From positions 151,882,726-151,946,725 of the forward strand of contig NC_088780.1 in the NCBI RefSeq assembly GCF_958450345.1: 64,000 nt of DNA, given 5' to 3'. The stretch is from Calliphora vicina (taxonomy: Eukaryota; Arthropoda; Insecta; Diptera; Calliphoridae). The notes under the pieces were generated by a model. It was not told where the DNA came from. It saw only the letters and a list, made by a program, of their open reading frames with translations, and did not search any database. Positions 34,905-45,726 of this stretch are shown one piece after another. Both the position numbers and the translations under genes were made by a program. The stretch's first letter is position 1. Each line of letters starts with the position of its first letter.

Positions 34905-36250
34905 CTATCGTTTGCGTTGAAGTATTGGCCATTGTTAGCTACAACCTTTTCCTATCTTTTTGGCAACACATGGATTCCGAGCCAAAAGAACTGCTCATTT
35001 GAGGGCAAGAACAAATAAAGCTAATTTCGAAGACTCTATTCCAAAGTGAAGCATTTCCCAGAAAGATCGTTCTGTATACATCGAAACAAATAGTATCATA
35101 ACAGCATTTCGGACATTCAAAGTCGTCTTTCAAAGACTGTCCGCTTCAATTCGTATATTAATCAATTTCTCTGCTTTTGGAAGAATCCTGCTACTCGCAA
35201 ACATTTTGAAATTGCTGCTTGAGTAGCTCTTAATGTTTTTGAAAACTTTTGTTGAGTTTGACAATAATCTTCATGGAGTAATGACTCGTCAAAATTTTTT
35301 GCTGGCCTTGGCGATCTTTGTTTTTCGTGTGAAAATCTTCACTTCTGTACCGAACAAGCCATCTCTCGCACGTTGAAACCGATGGAACGCATTCCCCATA
35401 AGCTTTGGTGCGTAATCAGTGTACTTCAGCGGCACTTTTTTATTCAAATTAAAGAAGTAAAGCAAAACATCCGCATATGGGCAATTCCACGAGAATCGCT
35501 ACCACGACTAAAAACACAAAAACCCTTGAAACTTTTTTTCAAGATGATTTGAATAGAAGAAAATAATAAAATGTAAATACAAAAATAATAGTTTAAACTG
35601 ATTATATTTAATTTTTTAATGTTTTAGGCTAAAATTGCGGCGAAAAATAGGCTTCCAATTAGCTTGTTGTATGAAATTCTATTCACTTTTTTAGTTTTTG
35701 CATACATATATTTACAGAATATATATTGTTTTATTATAAGAGAAAAATCTGTCACGTACGGTATGACACGTACGATATTAAATTTTATTTATTATAAAAT
35801 CATCCAAAGATAGTTTTTATTTAAATATGATGGATTGTAAAGGAAAAATGTTTTGTTTAGTGTAAGAAATTAAAAGAAAACATAACGCCTCTCTCGATTC
35901 GAATATTTTCGCATATTTCTACATGTACCTCAAAATGAGTTCCGTTTTATGTCACGTACGATATACCCTTATTTCGCTCAATATTTTGGACAACAATATT
36001 TCGAAAGAAATTTTTATTATTTTAAAATATAGTACCCTCTGAATGGAACATAAAGACCAAATTATTTTTCAGATACTCTTATTTTTTGCAAAATCTATTC
36101 CACTCTATAGGACTACAAATGTCACGTAAGATGATATGGAATTGCTCATATGACGATTCGTTGATACAAAATTCGACATTTTCGAAGAAAAAGAAAAAAC
36201 GCTGCTGTTTACAATATAATGTTCAATAACTAAGTGAGAATAAATTAAAA
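34905..36250 (-). pseudogene. Mariner pseudogene split by a family B element
   Basis: The minus strand carries the mariner C-terminus at 34905-34990 (NEQFFWLGIHVLPKR, then EKVVANNGQYFN). It jumps, with the catalytic core missing, to N-terminal sequence at 35100-35475, including the conserved TGCTTGAGTAGCTC and ATCTTCATGGAGTAATG words. The 5' non-coding head follows family B at 36151-36250 (GTTCAATAACTAAGTGAGAA). Premature stops, such as the one replacing W in the expected PKRWEK, confirm decay. Confidence 0.85.
35478..36148 (+). mobile_element. Family B TIR element, complete
   Basis: The left end TGGGCAATTCCACGAG and, reversed, the right end TGAGCAATTCCATATC are inverted repeats. TA flanks both sides (35476-35477, 36149-36150). 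The mariner copy at 44335-44945 gives an empty-site comparison (CCGCATTTGATGATTAG there, CCGCATA and TATGACGATTCG here), which confirms the insertion. The element is 671 bp, non-coding, and carries repeated TCACGTACG words (35751, 35765, 35952). Other copies are at 23248 and 45727. Confidence 0.92.
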
Positions 36251-37734
36251 TTCTATTGACTCTGGGATTTAGAAAATAATGCCCTAATTATGAAATTTGT
36301 ATCACTTATGTATGTATGTCTTTTTAATAACATCATAGAGATTTGAGAGTGATTGCTCATTGAGAGTGATTGCTCAATGACACTCGCATGCCATACTTTC
36401 GCCAGTCAAATGCCTTGCAATTAGTTTGGCGCTTAACTTGGGGTAGTGGTTCTTTAGCGCTTTACTAGTTCCATGTACTGCAGGGAACTGTTAAATTTTA
36501 TGTGAATGTGTTTATGTTTGCGTTCGTTTTGTTGGTCTGGTATGATTTTGATATTCGTATCTTTAAGGTTAAAGAAATTAACAAAAACATGACATTTTAC
36601 ATGTTGTCAAATGATTAAAACACATCGACACACAATCTCGCCCATACATATGAAAACATTGTACATTTTTGGTATGAAATTACTCCAAAAATAACTACGA
36701 CTAACAAGCAGAGATGGAAAATGTTATTCTATTGAAATTTTTATAAAAATTTATGGCATTTAAAAAGTACATAATAGCACAATTCACAATCTTGTGTATT
36801 TGTATTGCATATTTATACAATGGTGTAAAATTATGCCAGATCACTTACACAACATTGTGAATTTTGTCTAGATATACATATTTTATTGGAGATTAATTTG
36901 GGTGCCCAGATAGACTAGATTATTGTGTGCTGGTTCTGCAGACAAGCCACTTTGTGTTCATTTAATACAAAAATAGTTCTGGATCAGCAAAAAATCTAAA
37001 GTCTCAACTTCCCATTTCTGATACCAAATGTTAGAGTTCTGAAATGGAATAAAATGTAGGTAAGTATGAACAAGTATTGTTGTTATATTCTCTTTATTTC
37101 AGTTTCATATAAAAAAGGAAACCACAAAATGATTGCATGTTGAACATGCTTGTAAATTTAGTAATACATACATCGTACAGTTGAGGACATACAATTATTT
37201 TACTCATCTAAAAAATTTAAATAATTACAAAGGAATTAAATAAATAAATTAATTTTTATTTATTAACATTGTTAACCATTCAATTTATTTTCAAATGAAA
37301 ATTATCTATGAAAAATCATTAGATTTTGCTGACAAGTGGTCAGCTGTTTTCAATCTAGGAGTGCAGAAATAATTCAAAACAGAGAATATCCCACTAAGTA
37401 CAAAAAACCCAATATAATACTAATAGAATAAATTTTAATTTAAAATAAATTAATTTATTTCAAATGACTTAATATAAAAATGAGGTTTATATGGATTTTT
37501 TTGGGAAAATATTAGACATAATTCGGAATTGCAGTATTTTTGGTCATTAATAATAATAATAATGAATTTATTTAATTATTAATATGTTTTGCAAAGTAAT
37601 GACGACAGTAGATGAGTAACTTAATTGTGTGTCCACAACTGTATACATTCTCCGAAATATTTATAAGACCAACATGGTTTTTGTCATATATACGCATATA
37701 TTAGTTAAAATAAACCATTTTTTCTTGTATTAAA
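36251..37734. other. AT-rich intergenic sequence
   Basis: No gene is seen. A short direct duplication TTGAGAGTGATTGCTCA occurs near 36345-36375. The rest is AT-rich without assignable repeats. Confidence 0.55.
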
Positions 37735-38420
37735 TATAGGGTTACGTTTTTCATATTTAAAAAATCGAATTTTAGTAAGACTTTCAGAGTATATTTAGAA
37801 ATATCTGGACTATTATATTCTGAATAGGTTTTACTTGTAATTCATAACAGTAAGGAAATAGAGCTCATTCGCAAAAAAATGGCCAAATAATTAGTTTTTC
37901 TCGAAAATTTAAAAATTTAAATCGCATGTACGAAAAACTATAAGAGATATTTTCATAATTTTTTCACATTTTTATTCCCTATTATCTTCTCAATAAATCC
38001 CAATGAGATGATCAAAAAAATTTTGAAATTTGTTTAACAAAATTTTTAAAATTTTTTATTTGTTTGGTCATACCTGCAAATAAACGGTATCCTACGAAGA
38101 CAAAAACGCATATACTAGTAAATATGTATATATTTTAGGTAAAAATGAGCTTTTATTTTAATATTTATCAAAATATGTCATTTTGTTCCTACATTTCTTG
38201 TTCTAGTTGCCTGAGACACGTTAATGGCCTGTCGAATTTTTAATAACTTTAAAATATTTTAAACAATTTCTGTTTTTTATTTCTCATTAGAACGACAATT
38301 ATGTGCACATTTCTATTCTTTTAAATTAAATTGCAAAACTGATTTTTAATGACAAAATTTTTACAAAAACTGGAAAAAATTAATTTTTTCCCCTTGTAAA
38401 TGTATCTCAAAACTTCAGAG
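37735..38420 (+). repeat. Dispersed repeat family C
   Basis: About 690 bp match 54195-54880 throughout, for example TTTTATTCCCTATTAT, CGGTATCCTACGAAGAC and GCCTGAGACACGTTAATGG. There is no long frame and no visible TIR. It could be an internal non-coding part of a larger element. Confidence 0.85.
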
Positions 38421-38789
38421 GGATGGCGGCACGTTGTAACCCCAACCGATTTACGTAAAATTTTTTCAGTATGATTTTTTTACTAATGTTCACCAAACTG
38501 GGGGTTGAGAATGGCCAAAATCCACCTTTGGTTATTAAGGTCCACCCTAATCTGGATAACTGAAATTGCGAGATTCTTCAAACTTTGTCTGAAACAGTTT
38601 TTTTTTATAATTTTACATAATTTGGCTGAAAATGGGCAGGATATTATTAGTGAACATGAAACCTCACATATAAAATAAATTGATGTTATCAAATATCTGA
38701 AACCCGCAAATATCCGGGCGAACCAAGCTCAGAATATTCAATGCATGTTTATAGTCTGAAGTCTGGCTAATATCAAGCACAATCACACA

Positions 38790-39045
38790 ACAATTTCAGG
38801 TATTCTTCAATACATCCATCAAACCATCAGCAACACGGACCTCTGGAACATAACCAATGAGTAACCCATACTGAAGCAAATCAAACGCAGAAAATGGAGG
38901 TGAATCGGCCATACCAGCAGGAAGATGTCCGATCAGGAAGAAGGCTCAAGAAGCAGTGATCGACCCAAGAACACCTGAGAACGCACGATACTCCAAGAAC
39001 AATGACAATGTTATCTTACGTGAGAAGGCACGGAAACAACAGCAG
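38790..39045 (+). pseudogene. Non-LTR retrotransposon, C-terminal reverse transcriptase fragment
   Basis: One plus-strand frame reads ISNTDLWNITNE, then PILKQIKRRKWR, IGHTSRKMSD and SSDRPKNT, with stops replacing single residues. The order is that of the segment after the polymerase domain in many non-LTR reverse transcriptases: TDLWxxTNxxPI, then RRKWRWIGHTLRK, then RGRPKNTW. No polymerase YxDD motif or endonuclease is in the window, so this is a 5'-truncated relic. Base composition is clearly less AT-rich than the neighbours, in keeping with former coding sequence. A hAT MITE lies just downstream. Confidence 0.8.
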
Positions 39046-39066
39046 CAAACCGAGTAAGATGGACAT

Positions 39067-39439
39067 TAGGGATATAACTGATTTTGGCAAAATTTTTGGC
39101 ATACCACCACGTGATGGCCAATGTTGTATAAGTAATGAAAATCATTTTTTTATGTCATTTGGAATCAAAATGCAACAGCAATTTCTAAAATAAACCAAAT
39201 TTTTTTTTCACTGAAAAATTATTTTTTGTAGTATGTTCGCAGTTATTATTAAAATAAAATATATTGTATTTCGAAATAATTGAAAATATTCAATGAAAAA
39301 CTTTATTGCGTTTGGTGCGTGAACTTTTTTAACAACCGCAAAAAAATAATACTGTGGTTTTTCATACTTTTTAATGCTCTATCCGACTATGCTATGCCAA
39401 TTTGCATATTTGCAAAAAATTTCAATAGTTATATCCCTA
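39067..39439. mobile_element. hAT MITE, TAGGGATATAACT ends
   Basis: The left end TAGGGATATAACTGATTTTG and the reversed right end TAGGGATATAACTATTG are inverted repeats. The exact 8-bp duplication ATGGACAT lies at 39059-39066 and 39440-39447 and fits nTnnnnAn. The element is 373 bp and non-coding; the frames at 39002-39193 and 39280-39504 cross its borders and are chance frames. Confidence 0.93.
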
Positions 39440-39447
39440 ATGGACAT

Positions 39448-41491
39448 GCTTTGTGGAAGCCATATGTTAATCTCTCAATTAGATTCAAAAATATGCCATT
39501 TTAAACTCCGTCCTTCAAAAATATTGCACTGTTAACGATGAAATTTTCAACTTTTTTTTTTAAATTTCTCATTCAAATAACAATGTGTAAAAAAACTTTC
39601 AAAGGGAATCCCGCAATTCCTAAAAATTGGAGCAAAAATCCCAAAAATTGTATTTTTTACAATTTTGCCCATAGGGTCCACATTTCTTTCGGGGCTGGGA
39701 GATAAATAGGGATAAATTAGAACATGTGGTCCAAAGTTGAAATTTTAATAAAAAATGGAACAAATTCTGAAGAACGTATGCCAAAATGTTCTCCGTAAAC
39801 ATGCTTTGCAGAAAAACATAAAATTGTTATATGTTCTTAAAGAAATTTTTTTTAAAATAAAAATATACTACTTTTTGAATTTTTAAATTGAAAAATCGTT
39901 TATTTTTGGATCCATAATTGATACTGCTCTGAAATCTTTTGTATATTATTGGTAATTTTAAAAAAGCGGATCAAGATATGGTCTAATTTTGAAAAGCCTA
40001 TAACTCGAAAATTGTAAGAGATAAAATCGGATGGGAAACAAAAAATGGCGAAGGTATCCTACTTTAAGCCTCCATAGCACCGCCCCTGGAGCATTTGTGG
40101 AGTCCAGCCGTTAGAGTAGTGGAACCCATTTTATCATATAAGAAAAGTTTTTCACAATTAAAAGAATATACTCGCCAATTTATTTTATGATTGCGGCAAT
40201 AGGTGCCGAATTACGACAAAAACGATTTTGGTCTTATAAATCTTTCGAGGAGTGTTACTATGTACATAGAGTTTTAGTAAATACTATTTAGGTACTTATA
40301 GCAGTTTTGTGATTGTAATTGTTCCAACCCATTTAAGAAGACTCGGTTAATAAGGAAATAGGAGATATTAAAAAATAGGTTTTCTATTTAAAAAAGTTAA
40401 AATATTTATTCTAAAACCACATCCTTTAATCACAAACATTAAATTCTTGTATAGTTATAATCTCAATAACTTAAATTTTACATGGAATATGATAAAGTCC
40501 CTCCCATTAATGCGTGCCACTTAACACGATTCTGACCATTATTAAAGTTGTAGAAAAAAAAAACAAGGAAACTCACAAATCAACATCATGAATATCTGCA
40601 GTTAATTTTATATGTGTTAGAAACTATGTATTTTTCTATTTAACTTATGTACTTTCATTTCAAATGGCCAGCGACTTAACCACTGAGCATTTGTTATATT
40701 TTTTTACTCTCGCAATTTCTAACTTCATCATAAGTGGTGGGCTAAACACGCATATTTAATTAGGCAAAACTATAAAACAATATAAAATATACATTCAAAC
40801 ATACAAAAATAAACCTTCAATGTACATACGAGGCAGCAACATGAGCTGCCAACAAAAACGCCAAGAGGAAGTTGGTTTTGTAGCAGACGTAACTAAAGTA
40901 AACCCGCATATAAAAAAAATTAAAACAAAAAAAACACTAAAAATAAACTACAAACTATAGTTAAGTAAATGAAACATTTGATGGTTAACCGAAACAAAAA
41001 AAAATAGAATAAAATAACAAAAAACACTCATACTCATACATACACACATCAATTAGGATACAAAAACACCCACAGAAAAAGTTAAGTCAGGACTAAAACC
41101 TTACGTACCTACATCTTCAAACAACCATTTGTTTCGACAATAATGGTACTACATACAACCGGCGACAAACAAAGTCTGTTGCTTTACGCATTTCTACAAA
41201 CAAAAGTCAATTAGATTTAATGACCAATTAAAGCAAAGTGCGTAAAATGAAAATTAGTTAAAAATTACTTGCTTACACTTACACTCTTTTAAGATTAGAT
41301 TAGAAAAGTCACTTAAATGAAACAATATATTTCAAGTAATTTGTGATGTTACTGTTGGAATTGAGACAAATTATTAAGTAAATATATAAGAAATTATGAC
41401 TATTATACCTATCGGTGTTCAGAATTGGCCTCCTAGATCGAGTGGATTTCTTTTATGAGGTTATTTGATGTCAACGATATTGACCAGTGCT
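39448..41491. other. AT-rich intergenic sequence
   Basis: No gene is recognised. Bases 39880-40140 contain a somewhat more complex segment (CTCCATAGCACCGCCCCTGG) without an open frame. Bases 40800-41250 are rich in A runs and CATA words. Confidence 0.5.
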
Positions 41492-41524
41492 GGGTAATAT
41501 ATACTTGTGAAGTATATATTACCC
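41492..41524. repeat. Perfect 15-bp-stem hairpin
   Basis: GGGTAATATATACTT, then GTG, then AAGTATATATTACCC. The stem is perfect with a 3-nt loop. It lies 28 bp left of the family F repeat and may be its own short foldback or a protein-binding palindrome. Confidence 0.9.
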
Positions 41525-41551
41525 ATATTTCATAAAACTATTGAAATTAAA

Positions 41552-43577
41552 AACAAGTATGAGAGCTAATTCGGCTGTGCCGAATCTTATATACCCTTCA
41601 ACAAATTATACTTCAAAATACAAATTTTAAATATTTTTAGGTAAACAAAATTTATTATTTTTTCCAGTTTTTTTAATTTTTTGGAATTTTTTTTTTAATT
41701 GTTATTTAATTTTTTTTTATATTCGAAAAATAAAATTTCTTTTTTTAAATTTTTTTTTGGTGAAAAAAAATTCGTGTTATAAATTTCTTTTTCCGATTTT
41801 GACTCATTGGTCTTATATACGTCGCTGCAAAGGTCTTTGAAATATCTATCATTAGATATCCATATTATCTATATTAATGACTTAGTAATGACTAGGGTAT
41901 TCGAATTATTCGATTTTTCTCTTGTTCGAATAAAACGAATAATTCGAATAAGAGATTTTAACTTGTTCGAATAATTCGATCACACGTTTAAAATTAATCG
42001 AATTATTCGAATAATATAAATTTTTTTAAATAGTAAATAATGATGTTTTGATGTAGGTTTTTTAATATTTTATTGTTAAAGGAAAACAAAAAATTACGTT
42101 AAAGTTAACAATTCATGTATTGATAATGTTAAAAAACATTCGAAAACAAAGTCCATCAATAAATTTTCAACAGAAATATTCTGATCAGATTAATTCCCGA
42201 ACAATCTACATAACAATGCTTTAAAAACTTTGAGCTAGTTGGACATGATCCTGAATTCAAATATAATATAAATGTGTTAAGAACTTTTTTATGTCGTTCA
42301 TTAATTCGGGTTTTAAATTGAGTAACTAATTCTTTAGTAAATTAATTATTCACTATTTCTAAATTATTTATAACAAAGCACTATCAACGTTGCCGAATCT
42401 TTGCTTAATAAAGTGGTCTTGGCGAATTATACAATAAAGGGAATCTGTCCAAAGTTTGATATAATTGTCTGTGAACGTCGCTAATTTGAAGTCAGGTAGT
42501 GCATGATGGACGCATTTACAAATACTCAAAAAGTTTATTACCGACGAACTCCATGCTTTTTTTGCAACAAAACGTTAGTTTGGAATATTTGTGTTTATCA
42601 TTCGATTTATAAAATATTTTGCAACACTTACGTAAGCGGTTAATAACATCACTTATATACATATATTTTAAGATCATGGCCTTCATCTATTTCAATGTAA
42701 TCATTATAAATGTCATCCTCAATATCACTTTCGACGACCGTTTCAAAATCACATTCAACTCAACTTTAATCTAAGTTAAAATTTTGATTATTAATTGCGA
42801 TTCTTCTAATATTTCGCCAGCTCAATAACAAATATTTTATTCCGTACCATTTATTTTCATTGGTTCAAGTCCTAAGTTAAAAATTTTGAAAGATTTCTTT
42901 TTAGAATTGTAACTTCTTGCAGTAATATTTATATATTTATAGAAGGATCTATCGGAACACTCATCTACAGTGATCGAAAGTCCCTTTGTCTTTAGTTATT
43001 TGTCGAATTTCAGAAACAATACAATTTTTGTGAGTCATTATTACTTATTTAAATTTGGAATTATGAAAAATTTTAAGCAATTTAATAAATTTAAATATAT
43101 ATGAACATTTATTCGTTTTATTCGATTATTCTACATAAAATTGTTTGAATTATTCGTTATTCGAAAATGGCCATTTTTAAATTGTTCGAATTATTCGTAA
43201 GAAATTATTCGATTAATCGAACTATCATTAGTCGAATGAATACCCTAGTAATGATATAGGTCCAAAATAGGTCGAGGTTATCCTGGTTTTTTCCTCATAT
43301 CTCAGCCATTTGTGGACCGTTTTTGCTGATTTTAAATAGGAAACTTCTCGAAAGCATGTCTGACAGAATTATTGAAGATTTGGATCCCGAAGATATCTGG
43401 GGCCTTCAGAAAATTGATTTCAACAGACAGACATACGGACATGGCTTATTCGACTACGCTATCTATAAGGATCCAGAATATTAATACTTTTTAGGGTCGG
43501 AAAATTATATTGTGGAAATTACATATGGAATGACAAACTTATATATACCCTTCTCACGATGGAGAAGGGTATATAAA
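41552..43577 (-). repeat. Dispersed repeat family F, split by a hAT element
   Basis: One end has AACAAGTATGAGAGCTAATT and the hairpin TTCGGCTGTGCCGAA followed by TCTTATATACCCTTC. The other end has TATACCCTTCTCACGATGG and GAGAAGGGTATATA. Its design resembles family A: one hairpin end beside CTTACTTGTTT-like sequence and one end with a TATACCC hairpin, with GACAGACATACGGACATGG inside. The unsplit repeat would be about 670 bp; 41893-43247 is an insertion. No frame is conserved. Confidence 0.8.
41893..43247. mobile_element. hAT element, TAGGGTATTCGAATTATTCG ends
   Basis: The left end TAGGGTATTCGAATTATTCG and the reversed right end TAGGGTATTCATTCGACTAA form the TIR. The 8-bp flanks GTAATGAC (41885-41892) and GTAATGAT (43248-43255) differ at one base and fit nTnnnnAn. 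Subterminal regions are filled with CGAATAATTCG-type words. The interior keeps no clear transposase. A minus-strand stretch near 42665-42765 reads acidic codons (VVESDIEDDIYNDYIEIDEG) and could be a worn coding piece. Confidence 0.88.
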
Positions 43578-44114
43578 TACAGCTTTTTCTGGGCAGTAAT
43601 TAGTAGATTGAATGTTGCAAATCTATATATGCACTTTTATAATAGGAGTTGTTCGATATTACAGTAGACAGAGTAGTAAGCAGTTTAAACGATATCGCAA
43701 TTGTTTACCCTATTATTCGTCATTAATTGTATAATTCAAAACCAGCACTTGTTTACATGTTACAACTACAACTAGTGCCAACGCGTCTAGTCAAACTCAG
43801 TTTTGTGTTTTTTTTGCTAGAATAAAATGTATTTTTTTTTGTTGCTCAGAGAACTTTTTTAAAAGGTGTGTAATGAACATACTTAATATAAAACAACAAT
43901 ATACACAAACATTTCTAGAACTTATCCTTTGAGCCATACATGACGTATGAGTTATATTTACTTTATTATGATTATAGGCAGTAATTTTTGTTGTTGTAGT
44001 TTTTTAAGCTCTACCTACTACTCCTCATGCAGTAGTAGAAAATGTTATTTTTTTTTTGCTATTTATAACACTTTGTTAAAACAATTGCTATTGACGACGA
44101 AAGATTGGGAAATA
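43578..44114. other. AT-rich spacer
   Basis: No gene is seen. The frame at 43947-44165 runs into family A and is not credible. Confidence 0.55.
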
Positions 44115-45235
44115 TTAAAATGTTGGTTACACCAACATAGTAGAGAGGATATTATGCGTTTTTGATGATGATACGCCCTATAGTATTAGTCCAGCACCCA
44201 TCTTAAAGCATACCGATCGACTCAGTTGAAATCGCTCCATTATTGCACATAGCTCCCATACAAAATAGTATACTTTTGTCATAAATATCTGATTTATATC
44301 TACGCAAATGACTTCACAAATAAGTTTTATAGGTACTGGTCTGCTCAGATTGAAGCAGCTCATAATATATTGGAACCTTTTGATCCCATCAATTAAATAA
44401 AATTACCTTAGCGCCGTGTATATACAGCTTTGGTATCGATTCGGCCGGTCGGCCAGGCTTCACATGCGATCTCTTACGTTTCGGGTAATTGTAATGGATA
44501 GATTTTTCTTTTATAGTGTTCAAGCATGATTTCGGTCTTTCAAAATCGCTCTTGGATGAATCCTGCTCGCAAACGTTTTGAAATTGCTGCTTGAGTAGCT
44601 CCCAATGATTTTGTAAGCTCTTGTTGAGTTTTACAACAATCTTCATGGAGTAGTGCTTCCAATTCTTGGCCTTCAAACTTTTTGCGCTGGCCTTCTTCAG
44701 AACCGCACAAACCATCTCCTGCTCGTTGAAACCGATGGAACATATTCACAGTAAACTTCGGTGTGCAATCTTTTTCAAATCAAAGCAATTTTTTTCAATT
44801 TAAAGAAGTAAAGCATGATATTCCGCATTTGATGATTAGTTGGTAAAAAAATCGAAATTTTCGAAGCAAAAAAAAAAAATTGGTGTTTACACTATAATTT
44901 TCAGTAACTAAATGAGAATAAACAACAGATATGTGGCCTTCAAAATGACATACAAATTATTAAAAATATAAATCGCGTTTAAAATATATGCATTTTTAAG
45001 TCATACACCCAATATGAAAGGAAATCACATTTAGCAGTTTTATTTGGATCAATACATAATTGACCATAGCTCCCATATAAGGTCCACTTCGGAATTATAA
45101 AAATATTGCAATCCAAATAAATTTCATAAAGACATAAATCACTTGTCCTAATTTCATGGAGATTGGTCCATAATTGCTCATAGCTACCATGTAAGGCCCA
45201 CTTCTGAATATTCCTTAACTGAATATTTCTTAACA
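44115..45235 (+). repeat. Family A copy split by a mariner
   Basis: 44115-44331 holds the family A head (AACATAGTAGAGAGGATATT, then GCATACCGATCGACTC) and 45030-45235 holds its 3' part (TTGGTCCATAATTGCTCATA, AAGGCCCACTTCTGAATATT). The mariner fragment between them interrupts the family order, so family A was probably in place first. Confidence 0.7.
44335..44945 (-). pseudogene. Mariner transposase, N-terminal half
   Basis: The minus strand begins with the 5' head (TTTACTGAAAATTATAGTG-type) and enters MNMFHRFQRAGDGLCGSEE, then a DNA-binding segment EALLHEDCCKTQQELTKSL and LGATQAAISKRLRA, which is the second helix-turn-helix of mariner. After frameshifts it continues with KPGRPAESIPKLYIHGAKVI, the segment that follows the first catalytic Asp in mariner transposases. 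Everything towards the C-terminus beyond about 44335 is gone. It is the most readable mariner N-terminus in the window and can serve as a local reference for the others. Confidence 0.88.
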
Positions 45236-45724
45236 CCGCGACCTTTGATATTTTTTAAATTAAAATATATATCCCGAAAATTGACATTTAACCTTTTGGA
45301 ACTAACCAATTCTATTCACACCATTTTAAGGACAATATCTTAGCCTTTAAAATGGAGTCAAAAATTATGGACTTTGAGTAGTTTCAATGTTATGGGCAAT
45401 TATGTGTATATAATTTTAGACAATTTTAAAAAAGTTTTCAATCTTCAAATCGCGATATTTTTGAAATGAAATGGGTTTCCGATGAAAAATTCATTGATTT
45501 GAGGAACCCTTTGGAAACGTAATATGTGTGGTAAATTGTATTAATATCGAAAATGATAAATCCAGTTTTCTATCCGTTTTGATATGGATTCACCCTATTT
45601 ATCTCTATTGTAATAGTTTGTGGAGTATTTAGTAGTCGATTTTGAACCATTCCATATTTCATAAGTCGTCTGGTTTATGTATTCGAGTTGTAATATTTTT
45701 CATGTGTAAATTAGCCTTGTTGAC
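45236..45724. other. AT-rich spacer, possible unclassified repeat
   Basis: No gene is seen. Words such as GGGTTTCCGATGAAAAATTC and GATATGGATTCACCC look like those of old dispersed repeats, but no second copy was found in this window. Confidence 0.45.
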
Positions 45725-45726
45725 AT

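Noticed and set aside
42859..42871. tRNA B-box-like GGTTCAAGTCC
   Set aside because: No A box, acceptor stem or anticodon arm can be built around it; it lies in a hAT element.
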